Positions 58,702-64,000 of a DNA stretch of 64,000 bases are shown one piece after another. The stretch comes from Gerris lacustris. Taxonomy: Eukaryota > Arthropoda > Insecta > Hemiptera > Gerridae. Each line of letters opens with the position of its first letter. Position 1 is the first letter of the stretch. The stretch lies in NCBI GenBank assembly GCA_951217055.1, contig OX578285.1, forward strand, positions 64,758,332 to 64,822,331, in the 5' to 3' direction. The notes under the pieces were generated by a model. That model saw only the letters and a list, made by a program, of their open reading frames with translations, was not told the origin of the DNA and did no database searches. A program made the position numbers and the translations under genes.

Positions 58702-59207
58702 GTGAATTTAGCTACAGTGGAGGCTTGTGACAGGAGCATGCCGAAGAAAAATAAAGTAGGAAACAGGACACCCTCCTACTGGTGGAATGAAGAAATCCGG
58801 GTCGCGAGGCGAGAGTGTGTATCTGCCAGAAAAAGAGCCACCAGACGCAGAAGACAAGGAGACGAGCAGGCTGACGCAGACAAGGAAAAATACAAACAGA
58901 AAAAAAAGAACTTGAACAGGCTTATTAAAAAATCTAAAAGGGACAAGTGGGGCGAGGTATGTGAGGAGGTTGACCAGGATGTTTGGGGGCTTGGCTACAA
59001 AATAGTTATGAAAAGATTGCCCCAATCCAGAGAGAGACTGACCCCGGATGTTGAGAAGAGGATTGTGGATGATCTCTTTCCAATGCAGCCGAAACCCATA
59101 TGGGAGAAAGAGAACACCAGGTCAGAGGAGGTGCCGCTATTCACGATCGGGGAACTGAAGAGTGCTGCCGGAAGAATAAAAAAATTGGTAGTGCGTGAAG
59201 TCTCACG
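58702..59207 (+). pseudogene. R1-clade LINE, linker between EN and RT
   Basis: The frame encodes 'WWNEEIRVARRECVSARKRA', a lysine/arginine-rich helix, and 'FTIGELKSAAGRIKK', the region just before the RT in R1-clade LINEs. The endonuclease is missing, so the copy is 5'-truncated near 58.70 kb. The reported start is a GTG inside the coding region, not a true start. The frame is interrupted at 59207 by a 995-bp transposon and resumes in register after it. Confidence 0.85.
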
Positions 59208-59213
59208 TAAAAA

Positions 59214-60208
59214 GGGTTTCGTTGGTGTTGTAAACATGAAATTAGTAGTTGGGGGGGGGGGGGGGGGGGATTTGGATGTTTTTGACAAAATGGCGTAGAA
59301 AATTAACGCTTTCCACAAGTGTTATATATTTTTGTAATCTACTCTTCAATACCTTTCATTTAATACCCCACTCAAAATTTTGAAAAAATATTTTTTTCCC
59401 CGTGACAGCAATTAGCCGCCATCTTGGATTCCCAGTTAATCCGACCAAGTTGCTATTCTTATTTTTTCTTTGGCCCATCAGACTGCACATTTTGCATATT
59501 TTTCTATATTTTTAGTAAGAGCGGAAATATAGTTTTAGGGGGGGGGGGACAACCTAATTTTCGATGTTTTTTGACAAAATGGTGGGAAAAATTAAACGCT
59601 TTCTACAAGTGTTATATATTTTTGTAATCTACTCTTCAATACCTTTCATTTGATACCTCACTCAAAATTTAAAAAAAAAAAAATTTCCCGTGACATCAAT
59701 CAGCCGCCATATTGGATTCCCAGTTAATCCGACTAAGTTGCTATTCTTATTTTTTCTTTGGCCCATCAGACCGCACATTTTGCATATTTTTCTATATTTT
59801 TAGTATGAGCGGAAATACGATTTTAGGGGGGGGGGGGGACACGCAAAATTTCGATGTTTTTTGACAAAATGGCGCCGAAAAATGAACACTTTCCCTAAGT
59901 GATATATATATTTGTAATCTACTCTTTAATGCCTTTCATTTGATACCCCACTAAAAATTAAAAAAAAAAAAAAAATTTCGCATGATGTGAGTTATCCGCC
60001 ATTTTGGATTTGAACAGCTGATAATTTTGAGTTCGCTATATTTTTCCTGTGTGCGCGTCAAAACGATCTTTACTATTGGAAAGTTTCACGTTTCTATCTC
60101 TTTTTATTCAAAAGTTATTGGAACCGTACAGAGTGACAGACAGGCAGACAGACAGACACATGAACGAAACTATAAGGGTTTCTTCTTTTGGTTTTACCAA
60201 CGAAACCC
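59214..60208. mobile_element. TIR element inserted in the R1-like LINE, 995 bp
   Basis: Termini GGGTTTCGTTGGT and ACCAACGAAACCC are exact inverted repeats. TAAAAA is present on both sides (59208-59213 and 60209-60214). Between them lie about three tandem units of 290-295 bp (landmark GACAAAATGG near 59281, 59570 and 59865), each with a poly-G run, a GCCGCCAT block and a TTCATTTGATACC block. A GACAGACAGG run lies near 60138. It is non-coding; the superfamily is uncertain. Confidence 0.82.
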
Positions 60209-61775
60209 TAAAAAAGGAAAAGCACCGGGGCCAGATGGAATCCCACCAGTGGTGGCTAAATGCGTTGTAGAGAGATACCCAGAAAAGGTACTGGCGGTAA
60301 TGAATGGATATCTTGCAAAGGGGGAGTTTCCCAGAATCTGGAAGGAGTCTATGGTTATACTAATACCGAAAGGGAGGACAGAGGTAGGAGAGCAAGCTAA
60401 GAGGAGGCCAATTTGTCTCATAAGTATCTATGGAAAACTCCTGGAGGGGTTAATAAACTCAAGGCTAAAAGAAATATTAGAGAAAGGGAGATTGTCCGAT
60501 AACCAGCATGGATTTCGAGAGGGCCGATCAACAACCCGGGCCATAGGAATGATTTTAAGCGTTGCTCTGAAAGAAAAGGTAAAGAGCTTAGGAAGCAGGA
60601 AGCTGTGCCTCATGGTTGCCCTGGACGTAAGAAATGCTTTCAACTCAGCCCCGTGGAGGGACATAAGCAATGCGTTAAGGGGGAAGGGGGTACCTAAATA
60701 CCTAGTAAGAGTTGTGGAAAGCTACCTAAGCAATAGAAGCCTGATCATTGAATGCGGGCTGCGTCGAGAGATGACCGCGGGAGTCCCACAAGGCTCGGTC
60801 CTTGGACCAACCCTTTGGAATGCTTTGTATGATGGGGTCCTGGAACTAGATATGCCAGAGGGGGTTACATTGGTCGCGTATGCTGATGACCTGGCTTTGG
60901 TAACAGTAGCCAAGGAGCCGAGACAGCTGGAGCAAAGAACCACGGAAGCGCTGGTAAGGATCGAGGACTGGATGAAGAAGCATCAACTGGAACTAGCCGC
61001 AGAAAAAACTCAGGGCATTCTGCTTATTGGGAGGAAAAGGTGCCCACCATTAGAGATATCGTTAAAGGGGAAAGAGGTAAGAATAGAGAAGACCCTTAAG
61101 TACCTTGGAGTCCGTCTGGACAGAGAACTAACTTTTAAGAGTCACGTGGAGGAGTTGGCGGGGAAAGCCCAGATCACCGCTAGGGCCTTGGCATCGATCA
61201 TGCCAAGAGACAGAGGGGCCAGAGAGGCAAGCAGGAGATTGTTGCACAGCGTAATGCAATCAACTATGCTCTACGCTGTGCAAGTGTGGGGACAATGGGC
61301 ACTGAAGCTGAAGAAGAACAAGAGGGTGCTGTTGAAGGCGCAGAGGACAGCAAGTCTGAGAATTTGTCGGGCTTACAGAACGGTATCCTCGAGTGCGGCA
61401 CTGGTCATGGCTAGGACAATACCGATAGACCTGATGATGGAAGAGAGAATATCGCTGGCAGAGTCAGTTGAGGAGGACAGGAGGAGAGCTAGGGAGAGAA
61501 CCATGGAAAAATGGCAGAGGAGATGGCGGGATTCAGATGGAGGTCGCTGGACATATAGGCTAATCCCCCAGATAGAAAAATGGTACGATAGGAAGCATGG
61601 GGAGATAACGTACCCACTAGCCCAAGTCATCTCGGGCCATGGCGTGTTTGGGGAATATCTGAACAGGATTGGTAAGGAGAGAGACTCGAGATGCTGGTTC
61701 TGCGAGAGTAGAGATGATGTCGAGCACACAATATTTTGGTGCAGTAGATGGGAAGAAGTGAGGCAGAGAAGTGAG
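60209..61775 (+). pseudogene. R1-clade LINE reverse transcriptase
   Basis: The frame resumes with 'GKAPGPDGIPP'. The RT blocks are all present: 'RRPICLISIYGKLLE', 'QHGFREGRSTTRAI', motif A 'VALDVRNAFNSAPW', 'AGVPQGSVLGPTLWN' and catalytic 'VAYADDLAL', then 'LKYLGVRLDRELTF'. 'LDVRNAFNSA' and 'GFREGRSTTRAI' are hallmarks of the R1 clade, which includes the rDNA element R1 and the telomere-targeting TRAS and SART families. A CCHC knuckle follows ('CWFCESRDDVEHTIFWC'). The start shown for the long open frame (60027) lies inside the inserted transposon. A frameshift occurs near 61770. Confidence 0.92.
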
Positions 61776-61962
61776 TGTAGTCACGGAGGTCGGAACAGCT
61801 TTAACACCAGAAAACCTTATTGGCATAATGCTGGAGAGTGAAGAGAAATGTAATCTAGTAAACAAGATGGTAGAGCAAATTATAAGGGGTAAAATGGAGG
61901 AGGAAGACCAGAGAAGAGCTAACCGGAACTTGGAGGAAGAAAGAGAGCCAAGGCTGGCATAG
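61771..61962 (+). pseudogene. R1-clade LINE C-terminal tail (shifted frame)
   Basis: After the frameshift the conserved-looking tail continues here, with 'ENLIGIMLESEEKCNLVNKM' and 'RQ/EEEDQRRAN'-type charged sequence up to a TAG. This is the expected end of an R1-type ORF2. Confidence 0.7.
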
Positions 61963-62192
61963 TAAAACATAGTAAAATGTTAAATAAAAACTTTACTAAA
62001 TTAATTAAATTAAAGAACATAGGGAACTGAAGAACGAAAAAAAAAAAAAAAAAAAAATAAGATTCGAAGATTTGGAGATGAAGAAATGCGAAAGCGGTCC
62101 TGTCTTCAAGATGCTCGTGGGGTCCACTTGTGAGAAGCGTGCTTCCACTACGCCCCAATTAAAAAAAAAAAAAAAAGAAAAAAAAGAGGTGG

Positions 62193-62686
62193 TTAGAGGT
62201 GGTGGTTAGAGGTGGTGGTTAGAGGTGGTGGTTAGAGGTGGTGGTTAGAGGTGGTGGTTAGAGGTGGTGGTTAGAGGTGGTGGTTAGAGGTGGTGGTTAG
62301 AGGTGGTGGTTAGAGGTGGTGGTTAGAGGTGGTGGTTAGAGGTGGTGGTTAGAGGTGGTGGTTAGAGGTGGTGGTTAGAGGTGGTGGTTAGAGGTGGTGG
62401 TTAGAGGTGGTGGTTAGAGGTGGTGGTTAGAGGTGGTGGTTAGAGGTGGTGGTTAGAGGTGGTGGTTAGAGGTGGTGGTTAGAGGTGGTGGTTAGAGGTG
62501 GTGGTTAGAGGTGGTGGTTAGAGGTGGTGGTTAGAGGTGGTGGTTAGAGGTGGTGGTTAGAGGTGGTGGTTAGAGGTGGTGGTTAGAGGTGGTGGTTAGA
62601 GGTGGTGGTTAGAGGTGGTGGTTAGAGGTGGTGGTTAGAGGTGGTGGTTAGAGGTGGTGGTTAGAGGTGGTGGTTAGAGGTGGTGG
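62193..62686 (+). repeat. TTAGAGGTGGTGG 13-mer array, 38 copies
   Basis: 494 bp equal exactly 38 units of 13 bp with no deviation seen. The unit is the 10-mer TTAGAGGTGG plus an extra TGG. Confidence 0.96.
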
Positions 62687-64000
62687 TTAGAGGTGGTTAG
62701 AGGTGGTTAGAGGTGGTTAGAGGTGGTTAGAGGTGGTTAGAGGTGGTTAGAGGTGGTTAGAGGTGGTTAGAGGTGGTTAGAGGTGGTTAGAGGTGGTTAG
62801 AGGTGGTTAGAGGTGGTTAGAGGTGGTTAGAGGTGGTTAGAGGTGGTTAGAGGTGGTTAGAGGTGGTTAGAGGTGGTTAGAGGTGGTTAGAGGTGGTTAG
62901 AGGTGGTTAGAGGTGGTTAGAGGTGGTTAGAGGTGGTTAGAGGTGGTTAGAGGTGGTTAGAGGTGGTTAGAGGTGGTTAGAGGTGGTTAGAGGTGGTTAG
63001 AGGTGGTTAGAGGTGGTTAGAGGTGGTTAGAGGTGGTTAGAGGTGGTTAGAGGTGGTTAGAGGTGGTTAGAGGTGGTTAGAGGTGGTTAGAGGTGGTTAG
63101 AGGTGGTTAGAGGTGGTTAGAGGTGGTTAGAGGTGGTTAGAGGTGGTTAGAGGTGGTTAGAGGTGGTTAGAGGTGGTTAGAGGTGGTTAGAGGTGGTTAG
63201 AGGTGGTTAGAGGTGGTTAGAGGTGGTTAGAGGTGGTTAGAGGTGGTTAGAGGTGGTTAGAGGTGGTTAGAGGTGGTTAGAGGTGGTTAGAGGTGGTTAG
63301 AGGTGGTTAGAGGTGGTTAGAGGTGGTTAGAGGTGGTTAGAGGTGGTTAGAGGTGGTTAGAGGTGGTTAGAGGTGGTTAGAGGTGGTTAGAGGTGGTTAG
63401 AGGTGGTTAGAGGTGGTTAGAGGTGGTTAGAGGTGGTTAGAGGTGGTTAGAGGTGGTTAGAGGTGGTTAGAGGTGGTTAGAGGTGGTTAGAGGTGGTTAG
63501 AGGTGGTTAGAGGTGGTTAGAGGTGGTTAGAGGTGGTTAGAGGTGGTTAGAGGTGGTTAGAGGTGGTTAGAGGTGGTTAGAGGTGGTTAGAGGTGGTTAG
63601 AGGTGGTTAGAGGTGGTTAGAGGTGGTTAGAGGTGGTTAGAGGTGGTTAGAGGTGGTTAGAGGTGGTTAGAGGTGGTTAGAGGTGGTTAGAGGTGGTTAG
63701 AGGTGGTTAGAGGTGGTTAGAGGTGGTTAGAGGTGGTTAGAGGTGGTTAGAGGTGGTTAGAGGTGGTTAGAGGTGGTTAGAGGTGGTTAGAGGTGGTTAG
63801 AGGTGGTTAGAGGTGGTTAGAGGTGGTTAGAGGTGGTTAGAGGTGGTTAGAGGTGGTTAGAGGTGGTTAGAGGTGGTTAGAGGTGGTTAGAGGTGGTTAG
63901 AGGTGGTTAGAGGTGGTTAGAGGTGGTTAGAGGTGGTTAGAGTGGTTAGAGGTGGTTAGAGGTGGTTAGAGGGTGGTGTAGAGGTGGTTAGAGGTGGTTA
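62687..64000 (+). repeat. TTAGAGGTGG 10-mer array to the window end
   Basis: About 125 uninterrupted perfect 10-bp units from 62687 to about 63940. About 60 bp with small length errors follow up to the window end (for example AGAGTGG and GGGTGGTGTAG). The G-rich strand runs 5'->3' toward the window end, the orientation of a telomere at a right-hand chromosome end. The final irregularities may be sequencing error at a contig end. Confidence 0.97.

Larger units (their letters stand above)
58700..62187 (+). mobile_element. R1-clade LINE, 3' end abutting TTAGAGGTGG array
   Basis: 5'-truncated copy with ORF2 linker, RT and knuckle, a 3' UTR (61963-62160) and a long A-rich tail with one G (about 62159-62185). 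The tail is followed at once by GAGGTGGTTAGAGG, the array's motif. No array copy is found upstream of the 5' end, so the insertion is not simply embedded in the array. Element sense strand and the G-rich array strand are the same. Confidence 0.85.

Noticed and set aside
58708..59318. Minus-strand frames of about 105 codons over the R1-like linker
   Set aside because: They are opposite-strand shadows of the lysine/arginine-rich LINE frame and of poly-G.
60049..61970. Minus-strand frames opposite the R1-like reverse transcriptase
   Set aside because: They are shadows of the plus-strand coding sequence, which has all RT motifs.

Overview
The window looks like repeat-dense, AT-rich insect DNA. 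I recognise no host protein-coding gene in it. Almost everything that can be identified is a transposable element, a relic of one, or a tandem repeat. The element mix (Jockey-like and R1-like LINEs, BEL/Pao LTR elements, hAT, Helitron-like and piggyBac-like elements) is typical of arthropods. A 10-bp repeat, TTAGAGGTGG, fills the right end. It resembles the 10-bp telomere motifs that, from memory, have been proposed for true bugs (Heteroptera), so a hemipteran is my best but uncertain guess.

Layout. At 1-7.9 kb there are scattered relics: LINE endonuclease pieces, a PHD-like mini-ORF, a transposon-associated protein fragment between inverted repeats, a BEL/Pao integrase C-terminus and a tRNA-like pseudogene. 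At 8.17-9.57 kb lies a hAT element with an exact 8-bp target duplication. At 11.49-14.54 kb lies a 5'-truncated Jockey-like LINE with an intact 901-codon ORF2, poly(A) and target duplication. At 14.90-15.11 kb there is a perfect 92-bp-arm palindrome. At 15.54-26.32 kb five Helitron-like units stand head to tail, and two of them were recently re-duplicated as a 4.3-kb block. At 26.56-32.67 kb there are three copies of a 0.77-kb element ending in CTAGT; the third is split by a 3.66-kb hAT-like element that itself holds a tandem module and a 2.16-kb insert.

At 32.69-46.09 kb a DNA element with TA target duplications was split by a BEL/Pao retrotransposon (Pao-B, 33114-45421). Pao-B was in turn hit three times: a 1.45-kb insert in its 5' LTR, an internally deleted second Pao element (Pao-A, minus strand) in its gag, and a 1.1-kb TTAGAGGTGG-type array exactly inside the protease catalytic Asp codon. 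From 46.4 to 58.7 kb come foldback elements, a decayed minus-strand LINE, a Harbinger-like MITE, hAT relics, a 3.7-kb long-TIR element with an extreme excess of GTAC, and minisatellites.

At 58.7-62.2 kb lies an R1-clade LINE, split by a 995-bp TIR element, whose poly(A) tail runs straight into 38 copies of a 13-mer (TTAGAGGTGGTGG) and then about 125 copies of the 10-mer to the window end. The G-rich strand points 5'->3' toward that end, as at a telomere. The motif also sits at break-like junctions at 29.75, 32.10 and 40.15-41.26 kb. The most interesting reading is that TTAGAGGTGG is this species' telomeric repeat, that an R1-type LINE inserted at or beside it, and that interior copies are scars of break healing. 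None of this could be tested here.
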